From: Oidiodendron maius Zn
Taxonomy: Eukaryota > Ascomycota > Leotiomycetes > Myxotrichaceae
Reading direction: 5' to 3'
Assembly (NCBI GenBank): GCA_000827325.1
Contig: KN832877.1
Location: 868,001 to 932,000 of the forward strand
Length of the DNA: 64,000 bases
A model generated the notes under the pieces. The model worked only from the letters and a program-made list of their open reading frames with translations. It did no database searches and was not told the DNA's origin. Made by a program: the position numbers and the translations under genes. This document shows positions 43,069 through 55,138 of the stretch, piece by piece (position 1 is the stretch's first letter; each line of letters starts with the position of its first letter).

Positions 43069-45058
43069 ATGTTTCTAAAACACATCGACCTCACCACTGC
43101 GCTGAGGCCGTCCTTCTTACCGGATGAAGTCCTCTTCTTCGTCCAGGATAATGTCGGGCTCTACGAAGGGTGAGTCTGCTCCTTCACCGCACACAAATGA
43201 TCCTAGGCATGAGAGTCTGACAAGGTAGCAGGAAATACAAAATCCCAGACCACCAAAATGGTTCAGTGTACCTGACATCGCATCGTATATGCTATGTCGA
43301 CCACGACGACCCACGCAAGAACTCCGCTGTAATCGATCTGAAAGATGTTGACCGCTATGAATTCTATGTAAGCTTGGCTTAACATGCACGTATCTGTTGT
43401 TACTTTTGTTGCTCACATTACAGCAGGCTGGCTTTCTAAAGTCTTCTGCAAAAATTACTCTTGTTCCAAAACCGTCTAAACGATCGTCTGTCCAGAATCG
43501 CATAGTCTCTGGCTTTAGTAGTCCTTCCAGAAGTACCACTGCTTCGCCCTTGTCTAGTGCGGAAGGAGGGTTCCACCTACCTACGCCAGAACCTACTCCT
43601 ACAAGTTCTGCGACATGGATTTGTCCTATATGCTCCTTCTCAAACCCTGTGCCTTCAAATTTCGACCCAACCACCGCGAGTGCACATAGTCCGTTAGCAC
43701 CGTGTCTAGCATGCGGAATAAAGCCTCCGCTAGCTCTTGTTCTGAAAGCTGCAATCTCAAGTGCAACAAATCGACCGCCTCCATCTCCCTCGGTACCGCT
43801 TAGAACTCCTGTGCCAATCCGTGGAGGTCCCGAGAGACCTCGATCACAGTCAGATATATGGGAAAGCCGTTCTCCGAGCGCTAGCCCTGTACCAGGCCCT
43901 ATTGTTCAGTCACAGGATAGTGATGGGGCCTCATTTCAGTGTCCTCGATGTACTTTCGAAAACCATCCTTCCCTTCTATCTTGTGAGCTCTGTGGTGCTT
44001 CCCTGGTCTCGCGAGACTTGCCTACTTGGCTTGTTAAGCCTGCAGTACGGCAAGAATCACCGGGTCCGGTATTGAACCAATTACCGGCACCTGGCACGGA
44101 GAATAACGAGAGCGTCAAGATATCTTTCCGAGCCGGAGGTGAAAAGATATTTTACGAGCGTCTGAAGGGGTGTATGACGCAACGGAAGTGGCTCTTGCAA
44201 GGCGCGCCACCGGTTCCAAGGCCAAATCGGCTAGGCGGGCAAGAAAGCGGGATGTCCGGAGGTTCAACTCAATCTGAGCGCATGAAAACTGTTGGAATTG
44301 CAGGTCTAGAGCAGAGGCGTCTTGAAGAACGAAAGAACAATGAGATTGTCATAGGGAACGCTTTTGAGGACCTCGAGGCACTTATGGCCTCAGCCAAGGA
44401 AATTGTTGCCCTTGCTGAATCCTTTGCTCGTAGCAATGAAAATCCTAGTTCTGAATCGAGTGCAGTTGCAAATGCGCTGGGCCTCATTACGACTAAAGAT
44501 ATGCTGGGTGGGGGAAGCAACTCCGAATCCTTATATATCTCTGAACTGTCAAGAAACTTAGCCGAGTTCCTGACCGATGATGCGAGAGGTGTCTTGCGCA
44601 AAGCAGGCGGGATCATCAGCCTTGTCGATCTGTGGGCGATGTTCAATCGGGCGCGCGGAGGAGTCGAGCTTGTTAGTCCCATGGATTTTGAAAAGGCTGC
44701 AAGATTATGGGAGAAGTTGAAGCTCCCCGTCAGGCTGCGGCAATTTAAGACCGGCGTTCTTGTCGTTCAAGCAAGTGATCGAACAGACGAGAAGACTGTC
44801 AAGGCTTTGATACTTTGGCTGAGAGACCTCCACTCGTTTCCACCTGATCGGGAACTAGCATGGAATTGGCAGGAGTTTGGCAGAGGCGTGACTGCTCAAG
44901 ATGCAGCAGAACGCTTTGGCTGGAGTATTGGGGTGGCAGAAGAAGAATTAGAGATGGCAGAAGATAGGGGGGCTCTCTGCAGGGAGGAAAGTGATGAGGG
45001 TCTGAAGTTTTGGGAAAACTGGATCGAATCTTCAAATGAAACATATAGATGGTTATGA
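43069..45058 (+). CDS. VPS36: ESCRT-II subunit Vps36
   Basis: Exons 43069-43169, 43232-43367 and 43427-45058 give 622 residues. The split GLUE domain opens MFLKHIDLTTALRPSFLPDE, continues YLTSHRICYVDHDD and FLKSSAKITLVPKP. Two NZF-type zinc fingers are inserted within it: CPICSF...CLACG and CPRCTFENHP...CELCG. The C-terminal half is the EAP30 winged-helix region (GIISLVDLWAMFNRARGG and the last DAAERFGWSIGVAEEELEM). Vps36 binds ubiquitin and PI3P on endosomes and, with Vps22 and Vps25, loads ESCRT-III to form multivesicular bodies. The gene runs divergently from THP3. Confidence 0.96.
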
Positions 45059-45758
45059 GTCGAGTGAGCTGGGAATATATCGGATGTGAATTAGAATAAA
45101 TCTGAGTCTGAGATGAGACTCCGTCGCACTGAGTAATTAATCATTTAATCTCAGGATAGACCTAGAATGATACATGCTGATAGCTACAATGTTGAATTTC
45201 ATTTGGAAAATACTCTGGCGGAGCTAATTGACAGGCTTGTGTTACACACTGGCTTCAAGGCACCTTCTAACTTTTCACTGTATTGTTACTCTAGCAGCAG
45301 CTTTATATGCTAGAATAGACGCGGTACATGCTTCTTTAAAGTTGCACTCCAGCAAGATATTTAAATACTGTACTCTCCCTCCCGTCAGGAGGCCTCTCCG
45401 TTCCTTTACACTTTTCCTGTAGCTGACACTCCACAGGCGTTGGTACCATGATACGTGCCTATGCTGACCACAACCACTGGGTTCGGGATGACCAAACCTA
45501 AAAGATTCTGTATTGATTCAAAAATTGCATGATGTTGCTTAAGAAAGGGATTGAGATTCCATATTGAAGAGAGGGGAAAGAGTAAGGTGGTATATTGTTA
45601 ACACAATGGTATCTTAACAGACGGTTCCCGAACTCCATCTATAGTCTCATTAACACCAAAAGCCAGTCTATTGGCATAAAAGTGCGCTATCCTGCGCCAT
45701 GGCGTGCAGCCAATCCTAGCCCAAGCAAAAGATTTGACGCTGTAGTCCCTAATGAATC
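45059..45758. other. convergent 3' flanks, no gene seen
   Basis: A 700-nt AT-rich region between VPS36 and the carrier-like gene. No feature is recognised. Confidence 0.45.
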
Positions 45759-46762
45759 TCATTCTAATTTTGCCATAAGACTCCGCCTAACATTTGCATT
45801 CACAACACCCCCAACCCCAAACGCGGGGACGATTCTACACATTCTAGCGGCCGCACTCACAGCCCAATTCTTCTTAACTATCGCCCACCTATCTCCCCAA
45901 CTAACGCCCTTGCCACCTCTGTTATATAGGTCCAGACCAAGTAGATGCATGGGAGTGGACAAAAGTTGCACCGATGCCGGAGCAAGAAATTGCGCGACGG
46001 TCTGCCCGCTGAAGTTCTTCTGGATCTCAGCACTCATGTTACGGGATATGACAGGCCCGAGTAGTGGAGGGACATTAAACGAGGCAAATATTGTGAGGCA
46101 GTCGCGGAGTGTGAAGAGCACGTAAGAGGGCAGGGGGACGGGACGGGGCGGACCACCGGGCCCGAAGAGGCGTGCGAATGCCTGGTCTTTGAAGAGGCAG
46201 AGGCCAACGTTGGCTGTCGAAGAGGCTGCAAACTTCATTGTTCCGCTGGTAACGAGCGTCGCGGGCTTATTCTTGACAGTCGAGGTTGCAGTGTCCAAAG
46301 TGTTGGCTGTGAAATATGTTCCACCATATAGCAAGCAGACGAGGCCGAATGGTTTTGAGAAGATGAGATTATGTGGTCTGGTAAAGAACGCAATGGCGGA
46401 CGCCTTTAGAGAGTTCTTGAGGGAGTTCTGGCCGGAGGCATTTTGTATGATTGCTCTGCGAGACAAGAGTCAGAATTGAATCTAAGAAAGGGGATGAGGA
46501 GGAACAACTTGTCAATGACTGCAATGACAGGAGCAACCATCCCGGCCGCCAGAAAACCAGCTGTGAAGTCCGATGCCAAACGTAACCCTAAATTCTTAGT
46601 ATTCCATACTCTTGGTTGAGCCTTGGGGTTTGCAATCTCCTGAACCTTTGGTGTATGAAATACACCACTCGGCTTCGGTGGTGATCTCGAGCTGGGCGTC
46701 AGGGATGCATTCGGATCAATCTTTGACATGGACATATCCACGCCAGCGGTTGAAGGGCTCAT
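45759..46762 (-). CDS. mitochondrial-carrier-like fungal membrane protein
   Basis: Exons 46762-46509 and 46455-45759 join in frame across a 53-nt intron to give 316 residues. The start is the first ATG; the frame's upstream codon at 46792 is TTG. The N-terminal 50 residues are polar. Hydrophobic helices follow: LASDFTAGFLAAGMVAPVIA, FGLVCLLYGGTYFTA, LFTLRDCLTIFASF and a C-terminal VVNANVRRSLMAKLE tail. A basic arrangement (RPHNLIF, RDCLTIF, LFGPGG) resembles distant mitochondrial carriers, but the three-fold PX[DE]XX[KR] repeats are not clear. Function unknown. It is divergent from the NmrA-like gene. Confidence 0.7.
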
Positions 46763-47508
46763 GGCCAGGGCATGGATTCTGGTCAAATCCAATTCGAGAG
46801 GAGATGAATTGTAATGTCTGGCAGGAGTCGACGGGAGAGAGCGAAGTCGGCCGTCTCGGCCGATAAAGCCGTATAACTTCTCGAAGACGGTAATTTTTTC
46901 TGAGGGCTTCGCTTATCAACGGCCTTCGCTCAGTAAGCGCTACGTGCTGAAACCCGACGAATAAAAGTTTATCCGGATATACAAATGCGAGTTTTTGACG
47001 TCACTGCCCAAGCTCCTGAGTTACACCGAGTAATACTACCAGGGACACCCCACAATCAAATTTGTGGCGTTGTTCCAAGTGAGTATTTCCGGTCCTCGGA
47101 GCGAAAGGCACATAGTAACTCCTATGTAGTCAAAAATAGAGATCTCCGCGGAGGGGTGCAAACATTATTCAGCCACGCGCATGTGTAATGATGTCGGTCA
47201 TAATTACCTCAATGACGGTAGACGGCCTGTACTCTACGAAAGTACACTATAGACTTATTCCATTTGTAAGGATAGCCTTGCGTGGCATTTTTCAGCATAT
47301 ACAGAATCTCTTAACGCATATTTGAGGGATTCGTCATTTGGTATCGAGCGAGACCTTTATTTAAAGTCCAGAGGATCCTCCCTCCTCTTTCCTGTATCAT
47401 CACTTGGCATTCCAACACTCGAGGACAAAGGCATATTCTCTTCCATCGTCACATAATCCACGTGAAATTGACCACCTCCCATCTCAAAGAAGTTTTATCG
47501 GGTACAAT
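46763..47508. promoter_or_regulatory. divergent promoter of carrier-like and NmrA-like genes
   Basis: A 746-nt interval carrying a perfect TGACGTCA palindrome at 46996-47003. No coding region is recognised. Confidence 0.45.
46996..47003. promoter_or_regulatory. CRE-like TGACGTCA palindrome
   Basis: The consensus binding site of ATF/CREB-type bZIP factors (AtfA/Atf1 in fungi) occurs about 505 bp upstream of the NmrA-like ATG and about 235 bp upstream of the carrier-like ATG. Regulation by stress signalling is inferred only. Confidence 0.45.
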
Positions 47509-48579
47509 ATGTCACAGATTCTTACCATTGTTGGCGCAACCGGTGCGCAAGGAAGTTCCGTTTTGAACCATGCTCTGAAAGACGGAAAATACAAAATTCG
47601 CGCCATTACACGAAATGCGCACAGTGAAAAGGCCAAAGCCCTTGCATCCCGGGGTGTCGAGGTAGTTACTGCGGATATCAATAGTGAAGATTCCCTAATT
47701 AAGGCCTTTGAGGTAAGCGCGATATTCTTCACCTACGGCATATATGCTTATTGACAAAAATGAGTAGGGATCAACAGCTATTTATGCCATCACGGACTTC
47801 TTTGAGCCTTTCGCTGCTGGGGGCCCTGAGAATGCCATGAAAGTGGAGGTCCAACAGGGCAAGAATCTTGCTAATGCGGCAGCCAAGACGTCTACCCTCA
47901 AGCACTATATTTGGAGCACGCTGCCGAACGGATCAAAAATTTCAAATGGAAAATACGTCGTCCCCCACTTCGATGCGAAGAACAAGATCGACGAGTACAT
48001 TAAGAGCAAGGCGGATCTGTACGCTAAGACAACTTTCTTGTGGATTACTTTCTATGCGCAAAACTATGTATTCCCGATGTTCACGCCAAATCTTGTTGTA
48101 AGCTCATATCCCATTCCAGAGAGTAAAAGCATCGAACTAACATGGCGTAGAAATCTTCTGGGCAATATGTGCAGTTGCAGGCAACTCCTCCCACGGTTCC
48201 TGTTCTCACAATTGGAGATATAAGCGCCAATGTTGGCATATTCACGTCTTCTATCCTGGCTCAACCCCAATTGACGCACGGCAAATATGTCCTCGCCTAT
48301 GTTGAGAAGACTACAATCGGTGACATGCTTAAGATCTGGAGTGAGGTTACAGGAAAGCCTTCTGTATATGTCCAGACATCTCTGGAAGACTTTGACAAGG
48401 TCTGGCCGATGTGGGGCCACGAAATGGGATTTATGATGAAGTTCTGGGAAGAATATGGTGATCAGAGTTGGTCTGGAGAAAACTATTTGACCAGCAAGGA
48501 GCTGGGAATTAAGGAGAAGTTTGTTGGGGTTAAGGAAGCATATGGGACTATGGACTGGAGCTTTATCTTCGAAAAATAG
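47509..48579 (+). CDS. NmrA-like NAD(P)-binding protein
   Basis: Exons 47509-47712, 47768-48097 and 48151-48579 give 320 residues. The N-terminal dinucleotide motif is VGATGAQGSSVLNHAL, and RAITRN follows at the second strand as in NmrA-family proteins. The middle reads STAIYAITDFFE and HYIWSTLP. The end KEAYGTMDWSFIFEK resembles other fungal NmrA/isoflavone-reductase-like atypical SDRs. The catalytic Tyr-x-x-x-Lys of active SDRs is not evident, consistent with a redox-sensing or regulatory role; catalysis cannot be excluded. Confidence 0.88.
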
Positions 48580-50173
48580 TCGAAAAGTTGCACGGATAGC
48601 TCCTGGCGAATAAGGTGTTAACTTAATATCAGGAGATTGCGTTTTAATATGATCCACGGTTATAAACTGATGCCCGTAAGAGCTCGCGTGAATCTGGCGC
48701 ATTGTGAAGAGAAAAAGGCCATGAAAAGAATTATCCGCCATATTAGAAACTATAGCCAGCATACACCCGTAGTAGAGAGGGAGGTACTGTACTGTACTTG
48801 CGAACGCACTGGGCTAACAAACAGCATTGATTCGCGATGCTTCCCAGCAGGCGACATCTCTTACCCGATACAACATGAGCAGGGCATGCCTTCTTAGAAT
48901 TACATATTACATATGTTGTAGTGTGTCCTCGTTTTCTGTCCAAGGTTCGTCGCCGACTGCTCGGCCATCGGCATCGCGGGGTCATGCCTTGGCGGCGGGG
49001 TTCCGAGACCTCAGGTCCAGCTCCTTGCCGTGCTCAGCCCTCTCAACACGTATTTGATCGGTCTCTTCCCTGCCCTCCCTCGAATCCTTCCCGCCCTAAA
49101 AATACAGATAGATCGGGCGGGATCTCTCGCGTATACAGATCCCATGCTGGTCCGCAGCAGAAAACCCCCTGGCGGCTCCGCACACCCAGAACCAAGTTGC
49201 CAACTCACACCAACCAGGGATTTCTAAATATCCTAGTCGGAGACAATACCAAAGTCGATGACCCTCGCCTTTCCATTCTCCCTGCCTATTTTCTTTTTTG
49301 TTGCACGTCTGACCCCCCCTGTACATTTTTAGTAGGTGAGGCGGTCTCTTGACCAGCTCCAAGGCCCAGAGAGACCTGCCTGCAACTACTGCACGACCAT
49401 CTCTCGGCCTGCGGCTGGCGCCCACGCAAGTGAGAATTTCTATCTCAGACTGACATTCTGTTGCACATCGCACATCCCTGCCGTCTGCCTTGGCGTTGTC
49501 ACTACAGTCGCTGGCTTTCCAGATGCTGATGTTCTGCTGGAGTAAGTGCTGCCACGAACCGGTGCCTTCTTTTTTTTATCCATGTGCATGGGAAGCAATG
49601 AGGCTCCCAAGAGTGGGGATTTATTCATAAATTCTATACGCCATGTCTCCATCTTTCTTCGAATGTTTGCTCGTCTACCTGTTATTGTCCGTAGCTCACA
49701 GTGTCCAGTATACAGACCTGGTTTGCCGCGGGAAACTCTTACTCGGCTTCAAACCATCTACTTCACACCAGAAATCATTACATCTGAGTCAAGAACATGA
49801 TACAAGCTCTTATGAGCCCTCGTTGTACTTGTCTCGCACTGACTGCTTGCCCGTTTGAAGTCAGCGTCATTCGAATCATATACTTTCTAGGACCTGACTA
49901 CTACAAACTATGCCCAACAAGGTCCACATATGAGTCAAAATTAGCCCCGTCACAGGCCGTACATCATGCAATGCCTGAATTCTCGTTATATGTATAGCCA
50001 TTTGGCAGACATCTTCCTCTGGCCGTTGAAGTCCTCCTCTGGATAGTCATCGTAGGCAGTTGAATAAGCAGCTGAAACTCTAGTTCCGCCAAGTCGAAAC
50101 GACGTCATTTTTATCTATGCTATTTATGCTATCGTAGCCCATTTCTAAATCTATGTCTCCCAAATATCTAGAC
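48580..50173. other. 1.6-kb intergenic, no gene seen
   Basis: Convergent 3' flanks of the NmrA-like gene and HIS2. Overlapping short frames on both strands have no domain, coherent splicing or family resemblance. Confidence 0.45.
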
Positions 50174-51129
50174 TTATGCAAGGCTAGTCTTCACGCTCTC
50201 CAGAGAAACGCTTCGGAGGCCCAAAGCCTTTGCGCCACTATTCTTCCCCTCCAGGAGCCATAGCTCCTCCACTCCAAGACTTTCAAGGTAGTCTACGGCC
50301 CTGCCGAAATTTGTAGCTACCTGTGCAATCCCATGACTATCGTCGCTCAAAGTGAGCTTTCCCCCAAGCTTTAAGTACTCCTCACAAACTGGCCGCGCCG
50401 GATATGGCTCAGCTAGACCCTTTCTTAGCGCACTGGAATTAATTTCCATTAATCCGCCCTGCTGTACAATCTCCTGTAGATTTCTGACCACCCTCTGCCA
50501 CACACCCTTCCACTCCCTCAAATCTCTACCTGGTTGCTCGCTCAACAGACGAATGAGATCAAAATGCCCTACCACCTTCGGCCGCAGCGCCTTCAACATT
50601 TCATACTGCGAGTCAAAGTAGTCTTCATAGAGCTTCTCCTCACTTCCTGAAGTCGCCTTCGCCTTGCTGTAGAATGCCGCATCGTAATCGATCGGTATCT
50701 CATGCACATGATGCAGCGACCCGATGAAATAATCCACGTGCTCAGAGGCAGCGAGCTCAGAAATAAGAGAAGCATAAGATGGACGTATCCACTCGCCCTC
50801 AAATCCGATCAGGATCTGGATCTGAGATAAATACTTCTGACGCATACGCACTGCTTCCACGATGAAAGCTTCATGTCGTGGACGCAAGATAGAGACCGAC
50901 TGATAAGCAGAGCCCTAGGAGATTTTGTTAGACAAATGTCATTAGGCGGTTGGTATGGGAAACAAACTTCATCCGGATATTGATCAGCATCGGATTCGAG
51001 GGGCATATGCTCTGTTAGGGCGAAACTGATCATGCCTCGGGAAATAGCGGTCTGAATGATGGGTTCCAGGTCATCTTGAGCGTGACCGGGACAGAATTGC
51101 CCGGAGTGACTGTGCATTGAGAATGCCAT
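50174..51129 (-). CDS. HIS2: histidinol-phosphatase (PHP family)
   Basis: Two exons give about 300 residues. Exon 1 (from 51129) has the PHP signature HSHSGQFCPGHAQDD, with the conserved first metal-binding histidines near residue 6. It also has ALTEHMPLE near residue 38. The second exon starts GSAYQSVSIL and contains IGFEGEWI, FIGSLHHVHEIPIDYD, KVVGHFDLIRL, GGLMEINSSALRKG, and LTLSDDSHG. These are the remaining His/Asp/Glu metal ligands. The enzyme dephosphorylates L-histidinol phosphate to histidinol, the penultimate stage of histidine synthesis, in the cytosol. The intron of about 50 nt is phase 0. Confidence 0.93.
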
Positions 51130-51539
51130 GGTGTAACTGGTGTATCTCAAATGAGAGATTTTAGGAGTTGCAAAAGAATGAGTCTCTGTCTCTAAAATCT
51201 GCTCCAATGTCAAGTCTCTATTTAGGCAGGGTGCTCGCTTAGCGGCGAAGAAGAAAGGGATATAACAGGCAAGAGAGATTTGAGAGGTGTTCGTTCACAC
51301 AGGCAATAAACAAATTCTCACGAAGATCCTCAAGAGAGGGACTGCTCGAAATATAGGCTGACAGATCACAGCGGGAAGAGTCGGTAACCATTTCATTTGT
51401 GGTTTGTGTCATGTAGAACACCTTCAGGAAAGCCGATGTTCGCTTCCGTTCCCCTCGGTCCCGCTACCAACTGCATGTAAAACCCTTCTCACAGGTATCG
51501 AGATAAGCCAAAAAACATCATTATATATATATGTAAACC
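51130..51539. promoter_or_regulatory. upstream region of HIS2
   Basis: A 410-nt upstream interval ending at the first tRNA-like repeat. A search by eye for the Gcn4 site TGASTCA found none. Confidence 0.35.
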
Positions 51540-51563
51540 TACGAGCACCAAAAGGACTCGAAC
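51540..51563. repeat. left copy of a tRNA-3'-end-like direct repeat
   Basis: The plus strand reads TACGAGCACCAAAAGGACTC then GAAC. On the minus strand this is GTTCGAGTCC plus a GGTGCTCG acceptor-like end, the classic T-loop signature of a tRNA 3' half. It recurs, same orientation, at 55139-55161. No matching 5' half of a tRNA was found near it. Confidence 0.5.
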
Positions 51564-52680
51564 CCCCAACCTCTCCCCGGCGGGCCGTATTTTTATCGTA
51601 TTTTTATCGTATTTTAGCGCAATGTAGTGCCTGAGGCCTGAGGCTGCTCTCCCAAACATCGTAACCCTCAATTTTCAAGAAATCACTGATGTCGATTTGG
51701 ATGTCTGGAGTAGCGGATACCGCAATCCCAACTATATCTGCCAGCGTAGTGCACCTCCCCTCTTGTGTCTTATCAGAGCAGTGGCACCCGCTCTCCCGCG
51801 CAGTTGCTCACTAGTTCTCATAAAAACTATACGCACTGGGAAGACACTCTTATTCCCCACTCAGCCTCCACGGCAGTGGCTCCCGGAAGACCAGCGGAGC
51901 GCCATGCATACGATAGAGAGGAGCATTATTTAGGTCAAATATGCATAGTCTGCATAAGCTGCCCAGAATAATGCTTAGGATGCTTCATTAGAGCCCAGGA
52001 CATATATTCAGTCCTCTCCTATCTGCTTAGAGGATATATAGCAACCTCCTCAATCGGGTCCGATTGTCCCTCAACTGCGTACATGCTGGAGTTATAGCAG
52101 CAACTCCAGACCATTTTAAGCCTTGGAGTTTTGGGGCCTAAGTAGGAACAGACCATCTTCAATTTTGACAAGGACAAATCCTCCGGCTGCTGCAGACTTG
52201 CTGCAACAATGGGTATAATTGCTGCGAGGCGGAGAAGAGTGGAACAATCGGCATCCAAGCGCAGGTCTTCAGCTTTCTGTAAGCTCTTAATCACACATTC
52301 AGACTTCCACGAACGTCAGTTTTCACTCCGGATATTTCAAAAAGTGAGATGGAATTACCTGAGTGTTTGGTAGATTGCATTGCTGCTCAGCGTATCCTAA
52401 GATTACAGCAGCCACCGTAGTCTCGGCTTTATTTTGCATGCTGTTATACGGAGGCCCTTGCAACACTGTTGAATTTTTGTTGCTTTAATATTGCCGGAGA
52501 GAAGAACGAATGGAATGGTAAGTGTTCGTTCACTATGGTGGGAAGTAGAACTGCCGAAAAGGGTAGTCACGACTCGCCAGCCGCTACTTCCACTACCCCC
52601 TTAACTTTCTTCCTTCGCAACGTCAACTCCGGAGTATCTCTCAGTTCCAGCGAAAATATCTCCTTTCGTCTTTGACATCA
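51564..52680. other. accessory block, unassigned DNA
   Basis: About 1.1 kb between the left tRNA-like repeat and the first part of the recombinase-like element. A minus frame at 52019-52294 has no recognisable feature. It may belong to the same decayed element. Confidence 0.35.
51586..51613 (+). repeat. short AT-rich tandem repeat
   Basis: The unit CGTATTTTTAT occurs two and a half times in tandem, immediately inside the left tRNA-like repeat. Confidence 0.8.
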
Positions 52681-54890
52681 TTGACCTCTATTGGAACTAA
52701 TTCCTTTAAGATGTCTACGGGTGATCCAGACTTGCGGGACAACCATCAGAATGCTCCAAGTCCTCTCATCAGCCCAGCTTCGACCAGACGTCTCTCTTCG
52801 AACTAAGCATCTAAAACAAAGTGGGAACAACTTCGCCGCCCTTGCTAAAGGTTGCAGACAACTCTGAGGCACGAGCTCGGATCTAGCTGGTAAGTCTTTT
52901 CACCCTCTTTGTAATTCAGAATCGATATCTTCAATTCAAAAAACCATCATACCTCGGCACCCTGCAAATTGACGTCCTCAATTTGTAGAATATCACTGAT
53001 GCTTTCATCAGCTCCAGCGACTATCTTCGTGCATGATCACAATGCTCCAATAGTGCGCTGTCGTCGAGCCATGGTCAGACGCGATATCTCAAATGGAAGG
53101 ATATTTGATTTTTTCGAATTAAGAAAAAGTCGGACTATTTTCCAAATCAAACTGCTTTGGCTAAAAGGTCAGCGAGACTTCCACCATGCTAAGGCAAATA
53201 CATAGGTGCGACTTTCGTCATATATCCGTCCTGCAGCAAAGTAAGTCTCTATGCTGATGTTACATGGCTCCTGACACTGTTGGCTATTGACCGTGGCGTA
53301 TTTGGAAATCGTACATTTGAGCAGCTTGAAACTTCTGATATTTTCGAGCTTGACTAAGACCCGGGCCCTGTCAGACCAACCAGCTTTCCTTGCAGGTAAA
53401 GAGGGAAGATCTGGTATTTGTGATCAGGAGATCAAGCCACTGGGCTCGTCTTCACTCAACCCCGTGTTGCAGAAAATAACACGACGCTCAGGTCTTCCAG
53501 TCAGGCGTACAATATACAACTTTCGCAGGGAGTTCATTACAACAGTGGGGAGAAACGCCACCATAGGTCAAGCCAAAGAACTTGCCACGTATGCTTCAGA
53601 CACCAATAGAAGCTATGATCCGTATGATTATCGAATAGGTGATATCAATGTCACCGAGATACGATGTGGAGAGTCACGCTACGTTACTTCTGGAGCAGCT
53701 CGAAATGAACTTCGAATGACTCTCAGTAGCCCGGCACTCGCAAAACTACATATCCCCTTTGACGAAGAAGCATGCAAAGCCCATGTCTTATTCAATGCCC
53801 AAAGCCCAAAGCAATCAATCGGTGGTGGACTTTAAAGAAACCTTACGCATCATCATTAGTACATTTTGGGAAAAGTTTGATCTCTCCAAAGCAAAGCCTT
53901 CTGCGATAATCGGGGGCCGCGATTAACTAGTCGCAGCTGAAGCTGTGAGTGACCAGCACGATTCTACCGAGTTACATATGCCAGAGCAACTCGAAAATGC
54001 AGCTGAGTGGAAAGATATTCTAACACAGATCATCGCCTCATGCTAAGCAATCAACTTCATGATGGGTTTTCTCCGAGCGCGGAAGAATAACAGGGCCTTT
54101 GTCTACGCTGCGATTAGGAAGGAGTACATCACAGTTGGGAGAGCAGCAGCGCAAAGCCAACTCTGCAACATGTTTCCGAGAGAAGAGAACTTAGCCGTAA
54201 TTCAATAATTCTTCAAGATGTTGCAGCATCAAGAGAATTGCAAAAAAGGCCAAGTCTGCCCGTTCATGTCGAAGGTTGGAAAACTGCTACTACGAGCATG
54301 CGCGTAACTAGCAGTACCAGTGTAGATACCATATATGCGGGAGATCAGGCTTTCCACTGGGATGGTAAAGACGTTGCAGGCGAAGCTGATAGAGTTGATG
54401 AGTCTGATGATCTCGAAGAGGACTTCTTTGACAGGTTAGATGATGGAGCGGCTGTGGTTGCTGTTGGTCCTGACGACGACGCTGCTGTTGATTCAGATGC
54501 CTCGGAGGCTGAATTCGCCAGGGCCTATTCTAATGCGCGAGCTTTGCTCATTCAACGCTGGAATGACTTTACGGAAATCGAACGTGGATCCACTATCTGC
54601 CCATTCTGCCTTGCGCATCCTTGGGATCCAAAAGAAGTAAACTGGGCAGCGCCTTTAATACAGCCGGCATGTCTTGTGCTCCCTCGGGTGTTCACAATCC
54701 AGAACCGGGAAAGGGTGCTGCCATTGAAGTGTACGTGCAGCGGTGTAAGGATGAGAGCGAAAAATTTACCTGTAGGTTGCGCAAGCAGGCTGCAGCGAAG
54801 GACAGGGCTTACAGCCACTATTCCAAGCTTTCCAAGCATCTAAAGAAAGATCGCGTTGACTTTTGCAGCGTCGATCTGTATCTCGCCTGA
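52681..54890 (+). mobile_element. decayed tyrosine-recombinase-like element (Crypton-type?)
   Basis: Fragments in several plus-strand frames follow the order of a fungal protein family that combines a tyrosine-recombinase-like domain with a C-terminal C2H2-like finger. An N-terminal region starts near MSTGDPDLRDNHQN (52711). A middle region has LLWLKGQRDFHHAKA (before 53203). The catalytic-like block at 53287-53835 reads SGLPVRRTIYNFRREFITTV followed by a YDPYDYRIGDINVTEIRCG segment. The last block at 54238-54843 holds RALLIQRWNDFTEIERG and CPFCLAHP, the finger. The element is broken by several interruptions and cannot encode a full protein as it stands. Classification as Crypton-like is tentative; the retained RREF and DYRIGD features drive it. 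Confidence 0.5.
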
Positions 54891-55138
54891 GCAAAATTGC
54901 AAATAAATAGTGCTAGAAATACGAGAAAGTGCTAGCGACCCGTTGCAAAATAGAAGGCTTGAGCAAATTTGTGAGAAACAGACGCGGTCCATCTCGTACC
55001 TTGATAGCGGTGATGCTTCTCTTAATATAAAATTCTGCTAGGTCGAAGGTGAGATATCGCTTAGAGTCGCTTAGCAGCAAAAAGAGAAAATTTGTCCTTG
55101 CCAACTCCCTTCTAGTGTAGAAGGAGAGAAAAAAAATT

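Noticed and set aside
48580-50173. Numerous 60-140 codon frames between the NmrA-like gene and HIS2
   Set aside because: They overlap on both strands, have no recognisable domain and match no splicing pattern.
51540-51640. A tRNA gene at the left direct repeat
   Set aside because: Only the T-loop and acceptor-like end are visible; no paired 5' acceptor, D-arm or anticodon arm can be drawn.
52019-52294. 91-codon minus frame in the accessory block
   Set aside because: Composition is plausible but no domain or partner exon was found.
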